In this document: in pieces, positions 1 to 8,257 of the stretch
Layout: every line of letters begins with the position of its first letter
How positions within the stretch are numbered: the first letter of the stretch is position 1
Source: CALKZN01 sp050633585
GTDB lineage: Bacteria; Pseudomonadota; Gammaproteobacteria; Arenicellales; Arenicellaceae
NCBI GenBank assembly: GCA_050633585.1
Contig: JBOEGT010000030.1
Span: forward strand, 11,548-75,547
Direction of reading: 5' to 3'
Length of the DNA: 64,000 nucleotides
The notes under the pieces: model-generated
Told to the model about the DNA's origin: nothing
The model's input: the letters and a program-made list of their open reading frames with translations, nothing else
Database searches by the model: none
Made by a program: the position numbers and the translations under genes

Positions 1-390
1 AAAAAACTCTTGTCTTCAAATGTTGACGCAAGTTGTAAAGATATTATTGTTTGTGGCCTGACGTTTAAAGAGAACTGTCCTGACCTGCGCAATTCATTGG
101 TGATTAATATTATTGAAGAACTCGCTGCTTTTGGTTACCAAGTGCATGTGCATGACCCTATTCCCAGCGTTGAAGAAGCGTCGCACGAATATGGTGTTAG
201 CATAAAAGATTGGGAGGATTTACCAAAATCGGCGGCTGTTGTTTGCGCGGTCCCACATGAAGTTTTTGTCTCAATGTCTGAAGCAGATTACGCTAAAAAA
301 ATTATCGATGGCGGTTTGTTTGTCGATGTCAAATCAATTAAAAATCAAGAGGCCGTTGAATCTCTTGGTTTGCAATATTGGGCCTTGTAG
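1..390 (+). CDS. Nucleotide-sugar dehydrogenase, C-terminal part (cut by window edge)
   Basis: Only the last ~129 codons lie in the window; the frame is open to base 1, so the gene starts upstream. The segment GLTFKENCPDLRNSLV followed by a Rossmann-like stretch with HDPI is the C-terminal UDP-binding domain of UDP-glucose/UDP-GlcNAc/UDP-GalNAc 6-dehydrogenases (WbpA, WbpO and TviB group). These enzymes oxidise the C6 hydroxyl of a UDP-hexose twice with NAD to give a uronic acid. The next gene, a UDP-uronate-type 4-epimerase, lies 65 bp downstream, which fits joint production of an epimerised UDP-uronic acid for a surface polysaccharide. The catalytic Cys is outside the window, so the exact substrate cannot be read. 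Confidence 0.85.
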   Translation, partial: KKLLSSNVDASCKDIIVCGLTFKENCPDLRNSLVINIIEELAAFGYQVHVHDPIPSVEEASHEYGVSIKDWEDLPKSAAVVCAVPHEVFVSMSEADYAKKIIDGGLFVDVKSIKNQEAVESLGLQYWAL

Positions 391-455
391 GCTACTTCGT
401 TCGCGGTGTAGTGCATTATCCATATTTCTTTCTCATTCTTTTCAGAGTATAAAAC

Positions 456-1466
456 ATGAAAATTTTAGTTACTGGCGCAGCAGGTTTTATTGGTTCTACC
501 TTAAGTCATCGTTTTTTAGATCGTGGCGACACGGTTGTTGGTATCGATGATATGAATGACTATTATGACGTTACGTTAAAGCAGGCGCGTTTAGATCGCT
601 TGCAAGTCAAAGATAATTTTTCATTAGTTCAGGAAGATATTGCTAACCGTGAGGCGGTTGCTCAATTGTTCAAAGATCACCAGTTTGATGCCGTAATAAA
701 TCTCGCCGCTCAAGCAGGAGTACGTTACTCTATTGAAAACCCTCATGCTTATATTGATGCGAACATTGTAGGCTTTTGCAATATCTTAGAGGGCTGTCGT
801 CATAGCAAAGTTGGGCACTTGGTTTATGCTTCTTCAAGCTCAGTATACGGCGCTAATGAAAAGATGCCATTTTCAGAGTCTGATAATGTAGATCATCCTA
901 TTTCTTTATATGCGGCGAGTAAAAAGGCGAATGAATTAATGGCGCATACGTACTCAAATCTTTATGGTTTGCCAACAACAGGGTTGAGGTTTTTTACTGT
1001 CTATGGGCCTTGGGGTCGTCCAGACATGGCGCTGTTTAAGTTTGCGAAAGGCATTCTTGCTGGAGAGCAAATTGATGTTTATAACAATGGTAATATGATT
1101 CGCGATTTCACCTATATTGACGATATTGTTGAAGGTGTTGTTCGAGTCACTGACCGCCCTCCAGTAGGTGATGATGCTTGGTCTGGTGAAAAGCCTAACC
1201 CTGCGACAAGTAAGTGGCCATATCGAGTATTTAACATCGGTAATAGTTCTCCTCAAAACTTGATGCGTTATATTGAAGTGCTAGAAGAAAACCTTGGTGT
1301 GAAAGCTAACTATAATTTTATGCCTATGCAACCGGGCGATGTTCCAGCAACTCAAGCGGATACAACAAATTTGCAAGATGCGACTGGCTATAAGCCCGAA
1401 ACGACCATTGATTATGGTATTGGCAAGTTCGTTGAATGGTATAAAGACTTTTATCAAATTAAATAG
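456..1466 (+). CDS. UDP-glucuronate 4-epimerase-like NAD-dependent epimerase
   Basis: A 336-residue extended SDR. The NAD-binding motif TGAAGFIG is at residues 6-13, the Ser-rich catalytic strand ASSSSVYG is near 125-132, and the catalytic pair is Y152 and K156 in the LYAASKKANE segment. The later stretch TVYGPWGRPDMALFKFAKGI is characteristic of the CapI/LspL UDP-glucuronate 4-epimerases, which interconvert UDP-GlcA and UDP-GalA in the cytoplasm. It follows the UDP-sugar dehydrogenase and precedes an ABC exporter by 17 bp, so it is probably in the same transcription unit. A UDP-N-acetyl-uronate 4-epimerase (WbpP/TviC type) is an alternative substrate assignment. Confidence 0.85.
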   Translation: MKILVTGAAGFIGSTLSHRFLDRGDTVVGIDDMNDYYDVTLKQARLDRLQVKDNFSLVQEDIANREAVAQLFKDHQFDAVINLAAQAGVRYSIENPHAYIDANIVGFCNILEGCRHSKVGHLVYASSSSVYGANEKMPFSESDNVDHPISLYAASKKANELMAHTYSNLYGLPTTGLRFFTVYGPWGRPDMALFKFAKGILAGEQIDVYNNGNMIRDFTYIDDIVEGVVRVTDRPPVGDDAWSGEKPNPATSKWPYRVFNIGNSSPQNLMRYIEVLEENLGVKANYNFMPMQPGDVPATQADTTNLQDATGYKPETTIDYGIGKFVEWYKDFYQIK

Positions 1467-1483
1467 TCGTTAGACGTTTAATA

Positions 1484-3343
1484 ATGAAATCAATAAAACT
1501 ACGAGTTGCCGAGTTATTTATCGGAAAAGTTGATGATTCAACCAAGCGTGGTTTTTGGCTGGTTTCTGAACTTGTTCAAAAACATAAACTTTTTCTACTA
1601 CTATTGTTAGTTGTAGGCGTTTTTGTTGGGTTGGTCGAGGGTGCATCAATTGGCTTGCTTGCCTTTAGTGTGGTGGTTATAACGGGTGAAACCACAACGT
1701 GTTTAGATTCTATTGCAACATTTTCTCAGTACTTCCCAGTTGATCTGTGCGACAACTACAATAAATACGATATGTTCGTGGCAGTGGTTGTATCGTCAAT
1801 TTTTATACAAATCATCAAGTCCATCATAGTTTATACCTCTAGTTATCTTGGAGTAGTTCTTAACACGAGAATTGCTTATGAGATGCAAACAAGGGTTTTT
1901 GACCATATGATGAAACTTAGCTATCAGGATGTGAATCATTATTCAGTAGGTGAAAGGCAGCATATTTTTGGGAGTGCGCATGTGTTTTCAAAGTTGGCAT
2001 TAGCTGTAAATGAATTAATTACTATCTTTTTTGTTTTAGGCGCTTATTTTGTGATTTTGATGGCAATGAGCTGGAAGCTAACGATCGTGTCATTTGTGTT
2101 ATTGGTTTGTCTAGTGCTATTTGTATTGCCATTTCTAGGGAGGATTCGAAGTATAGGTAAGGAACAGCGTGATACGGGAGTGCTGATTGGTAGGCGTGTG
2201 ATCGACTACTTTTTTGCAGTTAGGCTAATAAAGATATATGAGAAAAGTGAAGAAGTAATCGATATTGTTAAGCATATCATTGCCAGAAGAGTTGGTTTGG
2301 CTCGGAGTATGTCATTGTTCCAAAATGCCGTTCCAAATATTCAAGAAACTATTCTCGTTGTTTCTGTCTCGTTGGTTTTATTGGGTGGATTTTACTTTGC
2401 TGGAGATGAGGCCGAACAAGTATTGCCTCAAATTTTGGCCTATATATTAGTATTATATCGTTGTAATTCACGTGTTGTTTCATTGAATAGTATTCGTACT
2501 TCTTTTAATGTTGCTATAGCACCGCTAGAACATATTTCTGACTTTTTAAATTTTGGTAATGCCAGTGTTAAAAAGGAAAATAAAGACCTACAGGAAGTTG
2601 ATAGCCATTGGAAAGAGTTATTCGTCGAGGGACTGTCATTTAAATATAATTCAGAAGATAAGAAAGTATTGGATAATGTCAATTTATCCGTTAAAAGAGG
2701 ACAAAAAATAGCGTTTGTAGGCCAATCAGGCTCAGGAAAGTCAACATTGGTTGATTTAATTATTGGGTTATTAAAACCAACTCAAGGTCAGTTGAAATTT
2801 GATGAAGTTAACTTGAGTTTTGCTCAACAACGTTCATGGATTTCACAATTTTCTATGGTATCTCAAAATGATTTAATTCTTGATGGGACCGTGATGGAGA
2901 ATTTATTATTTGCAGATACAAGTGCATCTAGGGAGCAAATTATCGCTGCGTGTAAAATAGCAGATGCACATGATTTTATTGAAACGCTTGAAAATGGTTA
3001 TGATTCAGTTTTGGGTGAGAGGGGATACAAGGTTTCTGGTGGGCAAATTCAGCGTATCGCATTTGCAAGAGCATTGTTAAAAGATTCTCCCGTGTTAATT
3101 CTTGATGAAGCGACTAGTGCTTTGGATAATATTGTCGAGAGAAAAATCATTAACCAACTCATAAACAATGATAATGATAAAACAATTATTATGATTGCTC
3201 ATCGCTTGTCAACAGTCATGGATGCAGATGTTATTTATGTATTTGATCAGGGCTCGGTCGTTGATTCAGGGACTCATAAGGAGCTGCTAACAAGGGCTGG
3301 GCTTTACCAGTCTTTGTGGAAATCGACAGAAGAAACTAAATAA
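1484..3343 (+). CDS. ABC transporter, fused permease/ATPase (MsbA/PglK-like)
   Basis: A 619-residue half-transporter. The N-terminal ~330 residues contain about six hydrophobic helices (ABC exporter type I fold). The nucleotide-binding domain then shows a Walker A, GQSGSGKST, near residues 413-421, the signature VSGGQIQRIAFARALL near 517, Walker B VLILDEATSALD near 537, and the H-loop AHRLS. Exporters of this form flip lipid-linked glycans or lipid A across the inner membrane (MsbA, PglK) and work as homodimers. Its place directly after the sugar-nucleotide genes and before an acyltransferase suggests export of a lipid-linked saccharide or other envelope component. The substrate is inferred from context only; no type 1 secretion peptidase domain is present. 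Confidence 0.85.
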   Translation: MKSIKLRVAELFIGKVDDSTKRGFWLVSELVQKHKLFLLLLLVVGVFVGLVEGASIGLLAFSVVVITGETTTCLDSIATFSQYFPVDLCDNYNKYDMFVAVVVSSIFIQIIKSIIVYTSSYLGVVLNTRIAYEMQTRVFDHMMKLSYQDVNHYSVGERQHIFGSAHVFSKLALAVNELITIFFVLGAYFVILMAMSWKLTIVSFVLLVCLVLFVLPFLGRIRSIGKEQRDTGVLIGRRVIDYFFAVRLIKIYEKSEEVIDIVKHIIARRVGLARSMSLFQNAVPNIQETILVVSVSLVLLGGFYFAGDEAEQVLPQILAYILVLYRCNSRVVSLNSIRTSFNVAIAPLEHISDFLNFGNASVKKENKDLQEVDSHWKELFVEGLSFKYNSEDKKVLDNVNLSVKRGQKIAFVGQSGSGKSTLVDLIIGLLKPTQGQLKFDEVNLSFAQQRSWISQFSMVSQNDLILDGTVMENLLFADTSASREQIIAACKIADAHDFIETLENGYDSVLGERGYKVSGGQIQRIAFARALLKDSPVLILDEATSALDNIVERKIINQLINNDNDKTIIMIAHRLSTVMDADVIYVFDQGSVVDSGTHKELLTRAGLYQSLWKSTEETK

Positions 3344-3363
3344 GCGCATCGGTAGATGATTGA

Positions 3364-5388
3364 ATGTCAAAACCACTAAGTTATCGTCCTGAGCTAGATG
3401 GCTTGCGAGCTATCGCTGTTGTTTTGGTGCTACTTTACCATGCTGAGATTTCAGTGTTCGGCAGTGATTTGTTTTACGCTGGTTTCATTGGTGTTGATAT
3501 TTTTTTTGTGATCAGTGGCTATATTATTTCAAGAATTATTTTAGCAGAGCTTGATGCTGGCGATTTTTCTTTTAAGAGTTTCTACATGCGCCGTATTCGG
3601 AGGATACTGCCTGTACTTTTCACTGTCATGGCTGTTACTTTTCCGTTTGCGTGGATGTTTTTGTTGCCACGAGAATTTATTGAGTATTCAAAGAGTATCC
3701 TTTCTTCAATTTATTTCGGTTCTAATTTTTTCTTTTACTCTGCAACAACAGAATATGGAGCTGACTCGAGTTTATTGAAACCATTCCTGCATACGTGGTC
3801 GCTTAGTATTGAAGAGCAATTCTATATTTTGTTTCCATTATTGCTTTTTATTGCCCATAAGTTCCCAAGATGGTTGGTGAAAAGTGTTGTTATTTGTGGT
3901 GTTTTATTAAGCTTGAAAGCTGCAAATTCTGTATCAGTATTTGACCCAAATATGAGCTTTTATCTTTTACATACTCGGGCATGGGAAATTTTGGTAGGAG
4001 TTTTAGTGGCTTTAACTTCCTTTAATGTGAAGTTGCCGTGGTATGTTGGCAAAGTTTTATCGGTTGTTGGTTTAGGCTTAATTATTGCGGCATTAATTTT
4101 ATTTGGCGATAAAACAATTCACCCAGGGTATTACACATTATTGCCAGTTGTAGGTGTTGCTTTGTTAATAGCTTTTTCAAGCCCTGATGAGTGGGTTGGT
4201 AAGGCGATGAGTTGCCAACCGTTAAGATATATTGGATTAATTTCATATTCTTTATATTTATGGCATTTCCCTATTTTTGCTTTTGCTAGGACATTAAATG
4301 CTGGGCTAGGATTGGGAGAGAAAATAGTATGCTTGGTGCTTTCTTTTATTTTAGCCATTATTTCGTATAACTTTATTGAGAAGCCTTTTCGAAATAAGCA
4401 AAAACTGAATAATAAAAGGTTTACTTTCGCATTGTTGGGTCTGCTTGCAGTTCCAGTAGTTGCAAACATGCTTGTCATTCATCATTCTGGTTATAGTAGT
4501 AGGTTGCCAGCGTTCTTTATCGATGAAAAATCAAGTCAACAAACATGGAATTTATTGCGAGATGAAAATGGTCAAGCTTGCCATAATAAAGAGACAAATT
4601 TTTGTTATATAAATGACAATGATGAAGCTACAGTGGTTATTGTGGGTGATAGCCATATGTCTACATTACAGTTTGACTTATTTCAACGTCTCAAAAGTAA
4701 GTTTAATTTATTGGCAATGACAAACGATGCATGTTGGTTTGCTAGAGGTTATGGTTTAGCGAGTTTTTCAGGTGAAATAGCATCATCTGGTTGCAGCTTA
4801 AGCCTTCAAGAAGAAAGATTTGAGCAGCTAAAGAATATTGAGAAAGCAGTTGTTATTATTGGAGGAAGGTTGCCATTATATTTATCAAATCAGTATTATG
4901 ATAATCAAGAAGGCGGTATTGAAGCAGGAGATTGGAACCGACAATTTATACATTTTTCTGGCCAGAAACACTTATCACATGGAATTAAAGATACAGTAGA
5001 TGATATTTTATCCTTAGGGCATGAAGTGATTTTGGTCTATCCATTTGTTGAAGCGGGCTGGCATGTGCCAAAGAAGCTATTTGCAAATATGAATAAAGGT
5101 TTTTCTAGTCCTAAAGAAACTTCTTTGCTTGAAGTTGCGAGTACAAGTTTTGCTAGTTATCAACAAAGAGTGGATGAAAGTAATCGTATTTTAGATGCTA
5201 TTATTCACTCTAAAGTGCACCGTGTGTATCCTCATTCAGTTTTTTGCAATAAAGATGTTCCTGGAAGGTGTATTACACATAATGGCGATTATCTTTTGTA
5301 TACTGATGATGATCATTTAAGTCAGAGGGGCGCTCAGTTGGTGAATGATTTAATCGTGCGTAAGATTGGAGAGTTAAAAATACGTTGA
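3364..5388 (+). CDS. OafA/YrhL-like acyltransferase with C-terminal SGNH domain
   Basis: A 674-residue membrane protein. The N-terminal ~360 residues are an acyltransferase 3 domain: it begins YRPELDGLRAIAVVLVLLYH, with the catalytic-type RPELDGLRA and LYH motifs, and has about ten transmembrane helices. The remaining soluble part is an SGNH hydrolase-like domain carrying the nucleophile block VGDSHMS and a late DDDHLS motif. Such two-domain proteins move an acyl (usually acetyl) group across the inner membrane and onto a surface glycan, for example O-antigen O-acetylation. It starts 20 bp after the ABC transporter, so it is probably co-transcribed, and ends 10 bp from the convergent FkbM gene. 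Confidence 0.88.
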   Translation: MSKPLSYRPELDGLRAIAVVLVLLYHAEISVFGSDLFYAGFIGVDIFFVISGYIISRIILAELDAGDFSFKSFYMRRIRRILPVLFTVMAVTFPFAWMFLLPREFIEYSKSILSSIYFGSNFFFYSATTEYGADSSLLKPFLHTWSLSIEEQFYILFPLLLFIAHKFPRWLVKSVVICGVLLSLKAANSVSVFDPNMSFYLLHTRAWEILVGVLVALTSFNVKLPWYVGKVLSVVGLGLIIAALILFGDKTIHPGYYTLLPVVGVALLIAFSSPDEWVGKAMSCQPLRYIGLISYSLYLWHFPIFAFARTLNAGLGLGEKIVCLVLSFILAIISYNFIEKPFRNKQKLNNKRFTFALLGLLAVPVVANMLVIHHSGYSSRLPAFFIDEKSSQQTWNLLRDENGQACHNKETNFCYINDNDEATVVIVGDSHMSTLQFDLFQRLKSKFNLLAMTNDACWFARGYGLASFSGEIASSGCSLSLQEERFEQLKNIEKAVVIIGGRLPLYLSNQYYDNQEGGIEAGDWNRQFIHFSGQKHLSHGIKDTVDDILSLGHEVILVYPFVEAGWHVPKKLFANMNKGFSSPKETSLLEVASTSFASYQQRVDESNRILDAIIHSKVHRVYPHSVFCNKDVPGRCITHNGDYLLYTDDDHLSQRGAQLVNDLIVRKIGELKIR

Positions 5389-5398
5389 GCTATGACGG

Positions 5399-6214
5399 CT
5401 AAAAGTTAGAAAAATAATAGTCATTGCCAATGGTATGAAAGAGTTTGTAACCCTTTTTTGTCATTTCAGCTTCTAGTGAATCTTTTGTATCCTTAAAAGC
5501 TTCGATTTGCAGAATGCAGGAGTTATTTGCAAGGCAGTGTCTCATGCCTACTATTGCTTCAATTTCATTGCCTTCAATATCAATTTTAAAAGCAATTTTT
5601 TGGTTCTTAGCAGTGATGACATCGTCTAACTTTTTTACAGAGACAGAGACTTCGCCTTGATCGCTGAGTTTTGATGTGCCACGGTTTTGCAGTCTGTCTG
5701 ATTCAACGTCAGTAGCGGAAAAATTAGCTTCACCCGTGAAAGATGATATTGCGCACGGGTGAATAATTATCTTGTCATGAAGTTGATTTAGGAAAATATT
5801 TGCATTTAGCTGGGTGCGATTTTTATCATCTGGTTCAAAGGCGTGAACGGTAGTAACTTGATCTAATGATGCTGTTTTAATGCTATACATGCCCCAGTTA
5901 GCGCCAATATCGCAAAACATCGTGCACCCTTTTTGTTGGATTTGATCTATAAAAAAGGATTGTTGTTCAGCTTCATACTCCCCTCTGGCGACGATTCTTA
6001 AGTCAATGAGGTTATTCATATCAAGTAGATATGTTGAGCCATTTTTCTTTTTAATCAAGTGAGTGCGTCCAGTTGAAATATAAAAGGCTCTAACCGTATT
6101 GTCCCACCGTAATAGTAACCGTTGTTTGGCAGTGCTGGACAATAGTGTTTTGTTGATAAAGTGCCATAGCGACTTAATCATGAAAAAATTGGAATGATAA
6201 AAACTACGCAGCAT
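5399..6214 (-). CDS. FkbM family methyltransferase
   Basis: A 271-residue protein with a SAM-binding motif I, DIGANWGMYSI, at about residues 97-107, an acidic residue ending the next strand (AFEPDDKN), and the FkbM-typical IDIEGNE segment near 213-219. FkbM enzymes are O-methyltransferases, often acting on sugars of surface glycans or on lipids. It is the only minus-strand gene among the first 13 kb and has its own divergent intergenic region, so it may be a separately acquired decorating gene. Two starts are possible (6214, or ATG at 6181); neither has a clear ribosome-binding site. The longer one was kept. Confidence 0.8.
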   Translation of the reverse strand: MLRSFYHSNFFMIKSLWHFINKTLLSSTAKQRLLLRWDNTVRAFYISTGRTHLIKKKNGSTYLLDMNNLIDLRIVARGEYEAEQQSFFIDQIQQKGCTMFCDIGANWGMYSIKTASLDQVTTVHAFEPDDKNRTQLNANIFLNQLHDKIIIHPCAISSFTGEANFSATDVESDRLQNRGTSKLSDQGEVSVSVKKLDDVITAKNQKIAFKIDIEGNEIEAIVGMRHCLANNSCILQIEAFKDTKDSLEAEMTKKGYKLFHTIGNDYYFSNF

Positions 6215-6249
6215 TTTTTCTGGAGTGTTAATTAATAACGTGGACGTTT

Positions 6250-6271
6250 TGATAGTGCATGAATTCTATCA
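6250..6271. promoter_or_regulatory. Inverted repeat in divergent intergenic region (possible operator)
   Basis: TGATAG, ten bases, then CTATCA form a perfect 6+6 inverted repeat between the divergent FkbM and GT61 genes. On either side are two copies of the 11-mer GTGTTAATTAA (6225-6235 and 6287-6297). The symmetry suits a dimeric regulator, but no regulator is known for it. Confidence 0.3.
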
Positions 6272-6353
6272 GGGTCTAATGATATCGTGTTAATTAAGTC
6301 TAATTGATTTGCTATATTACGAGCTTTCAAAGTGCGTAGTCAAAATAACACAT

Positions 6354-7241
6354 ATGATTTTTTTTCCTAATAAATATGCTTATAACAAAGATGATTTGCC
6401 ATTTGATGGAGGGCTGAAGCAGTTTTCTAATGTGGTTATCGCTGGTGAACGTTCCATTATTTTTAATAGGCATAAAGGAGAGTTTTTCTTTACCAAAGGT
6501 GCTAAATATCAAGTTGAATCGACTATGCCTAAATGTGTGCATCATGGAAAAACGCTAAAGGAGAGAGTGTTGTGTTTTCCTGGGTTTAACCATGCCAACT
6601 GGTATCATGTGGTTGCTGATATGGGGTTTCAAATGTTTCTTGCCAAACAACGAAATTTGGTTGGTGCAGTGATATTGCCTGAATGTATGAAGTTGTTTGG
6701 TCCAGCTTTCTTGCAGTTTTTTAAACTATTTGAATTTAAATTATATTTTGTTCAACACCCTCGAAAAGCGCAAAAAATTTCAGAAGTTGTATGCTTTGAT
6801 CGGTTTACAGGTCGTTTATCTGACGCGATAGAAGGGGGTGTGCTTGATGAAGAAATTTCTCAGTATTTTTCGTTTTTAGAAGATTGTTTTGAGAGATCTT
6901 CGTATGCAAAAAAGGCTTCAAAATATGGAGAAAAAATATTTTCTACTCGACGAGGGAAGGATTCACGTGTTTATGAAAATGTGAGTGAGGTTGAAAGTGA
7001 GTATCAAAGTAATGGTTATCAGGTCGTTCACTTTGGCGGCATGAATGTTTTTGAACAAATGGCAGTTATGAAAAATGCGACGCATATTGCTGGGTTTCAT
7101 GGAGCGAATTTAACCAATCTAATTTTTGCGCATCAGTGCACACATATTGAAGAACTCATTACTCGTGAACTGTCTGGCGATTTTAAAACCATTGCCATTC
7201 ATAGAAATATTCAACATAGTCGGCGTAAATTGAGTGGCTAG
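6354..7241 (+). CDS. GT61-like (DUF563) glycosyltransferase
   Basis: About 295 residues from the ATG at 6354; an in-frame TTG at 6309 would add 15 residues and neither start has a good ribosome-binding site. The C-terminal half has the family pattern of GT61/DUF563 proteins: an SRR-like segment STRRGKDSR followed by a YENVSEVE stretch, then FEQMAVMKNATHIAGFHGAN with the HGAxLTN motif, and a hydrophobic end reading HIEEL. Members transfer a sugar in eukaryotic N-glycans and in bacterial surface polysaccharides. It stands alone between two intergenic regions of about 140 and 240 bp, so it is probably transcribed separately. Acceptor and donor are unknown. Confidence 0.7.
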   Translation: MIFFPNKYAYNKDDLPFDGGLKQFSNVVIAGERSIIFNRHKGEFFFTKGAKYQVESTMPKCVHHGKTLKERVLCFPGFNHANWYHVVADMGFQMFLAKQRNLVGAVILPECMKLFGPAFLQFFKLFEFKLYFVQHPRKAQKISEVVCFDRFTGRLSDAIEGGVLDEEISQYFSFLEDCFERSSYAKKASKYGEKIFSTRRGKDSRVYENVSEVESEYQSNGYQVVHFGGMNVFEQMAVMKNATHIAGFHGANLTNLIFAHQCTHIEELITRELSGDFKTIAIHRNIQHSRRKLSG

Positions 7242-7344
7242 GAATTGAGAGTGATCTGTTGAACTGGTGAGGCTTCAGGATGAAACGTGGCTAGTACATT
7301 GACTGGGTATTGCATTAGTAAGCTAGTTATTATCACGTTATCCG

Positions 7345-7358
7345 AAAACGATCGTTTT
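7345..7358. promoter_or_regulatory. 14-bp perfect palindrome (operator-like)
   Basis: AAAACGATCGTTTT reads the same on both strands with no spacer. It lies in the 238-bp gap between the GT61 and GT2 genes, about 75 bp upstream of a possible promoter. A palindrome with a central CpG resembles operators of LacI-type regulators, but this is only a likeness. Confidence 0.35.
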
Positions 7359-7409
7359 AATGGTGAGGCGTTTTTTCAACATTAGTGATTGGGACAATAT
7401 CTATTAGGT

Positions 7410-7438
7410 TTGTTCAGGTGCTGCTATATCACTATGTT
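7410..7438 (+). promoter_or_regulatory. Possible sigma-70 promoter for the GT2 gene
   Basis: TTGTTC at 7410-7415 and TATGTT at 7433-7438 are separated by 17 bp, upstream of the GT2 start at 7480. Both boxes match consensus only in part. Confidence 0.3.
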
Positions 7439-7479
7439 TTACGTTATGATGCTTGTGTATTCCTCAACAACACTATTCA

Positions 7480-8148
7480 ATGAAAATGAATAAATTTAGT
7501 CTTGTTATCACCAATTATAATCGTGCTGAATTCTTAGATCGTGCGATTCGTTCATGCACTAATCAGCTTCTATTTCGAACGCCGTATGAAATTATTGTGG
7601 TTGATGACGCGTCTACGGATGATTCAAAAGGTATTCTTGATGAATTTCAGAACGACGTTCGTGTATTTTATAACGATGTGAATCAAGGGGTTGCATATGC
7701 CTCGAATGTGGCAATTGAGAATGCGACGGGTGAATATTGGATGAGAGTAGATGCGGATGATTTTTTGAATCAATACGCATGTTCTTATATGGGTGCTATC
7801 TTGGATGAGAATCCTGAAATTGATTTTGTGTATTGTGATCATTATCGTGTAGATGTGCGAGGCGTGAAAGTATCGAAGGTACGCTTAGATACAGACGAGC
7901 AGTTGTTTGAGCACGGTGCTGGCGTAATGTTTAGAACACAGTGCTTAAAAGATATTGGCGCTTATGACGAATCATTGCGTAATTGCGAAGACTACGATTT
8001 GTTGGTTCGCCTAAAAAAAGCTGGAGCAAGGGGGTATTATCTGCCTGTGCCTTTGTACCGGTACTATATTCATGGAGAGAATATGACTTTAACTAAAGAG
8101 CGGCAAGAAATGAGGGATGCAGTAAAGAGGCGTCATAACTTAGTCTAA
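7480..8148 (+). CDS. Glycosyltransferase family 2
   Basis: About 222 residues from ATG 7480 (an in-frame TTG at 7453 is possible). The GT-A fold is clear from SLVITNYNRAEFLDRAI at the N-terminus, the nucleotide-binding VVDDASTDDS, and the metal-binding MRVDADDF, with a later CEDYDLLVRL acceptor-domain motif. Family 2 enzymes invert an NDP-sugar donor onto lipid-linked or peptide acceptors at the cytoplasmic face of the membrane. No transmembrane helix is visible, so it is a soluble or peripheral transferase. It is followed by about 110 bp of promoter-like sequence and then module A of the nonulosonate genes. The sugar transferred cannot be predicted. Confidence 0.88.
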   Translation: MKMNKFSLVITNYNRAEFLDRAIRSCTNQLLFRTPYEIIVVDDASTDDSKGILDEFQNDVRVFYNDVNQGVAYASNVAIENATGEYWMRVDADDFLNQYACSYMGAILDENPEIDFVYCDHYRVDVRGVKVSKVRLDTDEQLFEHGAGVMFRTQCLKDIGAYDESLRNCEDYDLLVRLKKAGARGYYLPVPLYRYYIHGENMTLTKERQEMRDAVKRRHNLV

Positions 8149-8183
8149 GCTGTTTTTATCGGTCTTTGGCATGTGTTCAGTTG

Positions 8184-8225
8184 TTACTGTTTAAGGGTTT
8201 TTATGCCATAATCTTGGCCATAATT
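8184..8225 (+). promoter_or_regulatory. Probable promoter of nonulosonate module A
   Basis: An extended -10 (TG, one base, CATAAT at 8207-8212) has a weak TTACTG -35 at 8184-8189 with 17-bp spacing. The octamer GCCATAAT occurs twice, 12 bp apart (8205-8212 and 8217-8224), giving a second candidate -10 in tandem. The NeuB-like gene starts at 8258. Confidence 0.4.
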
Positions 8226-8257
8226 TTTAGAGCCAAACTGGAATAGATTACGTTGTT

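Noticed and set aside
954..1256. Reverse-strand open frame inside the epimerase gene, and other similar antisense frames throughout
   Set aside because: They lie fully within genes with strong family motifs on the other strand and show no protein features of their own.
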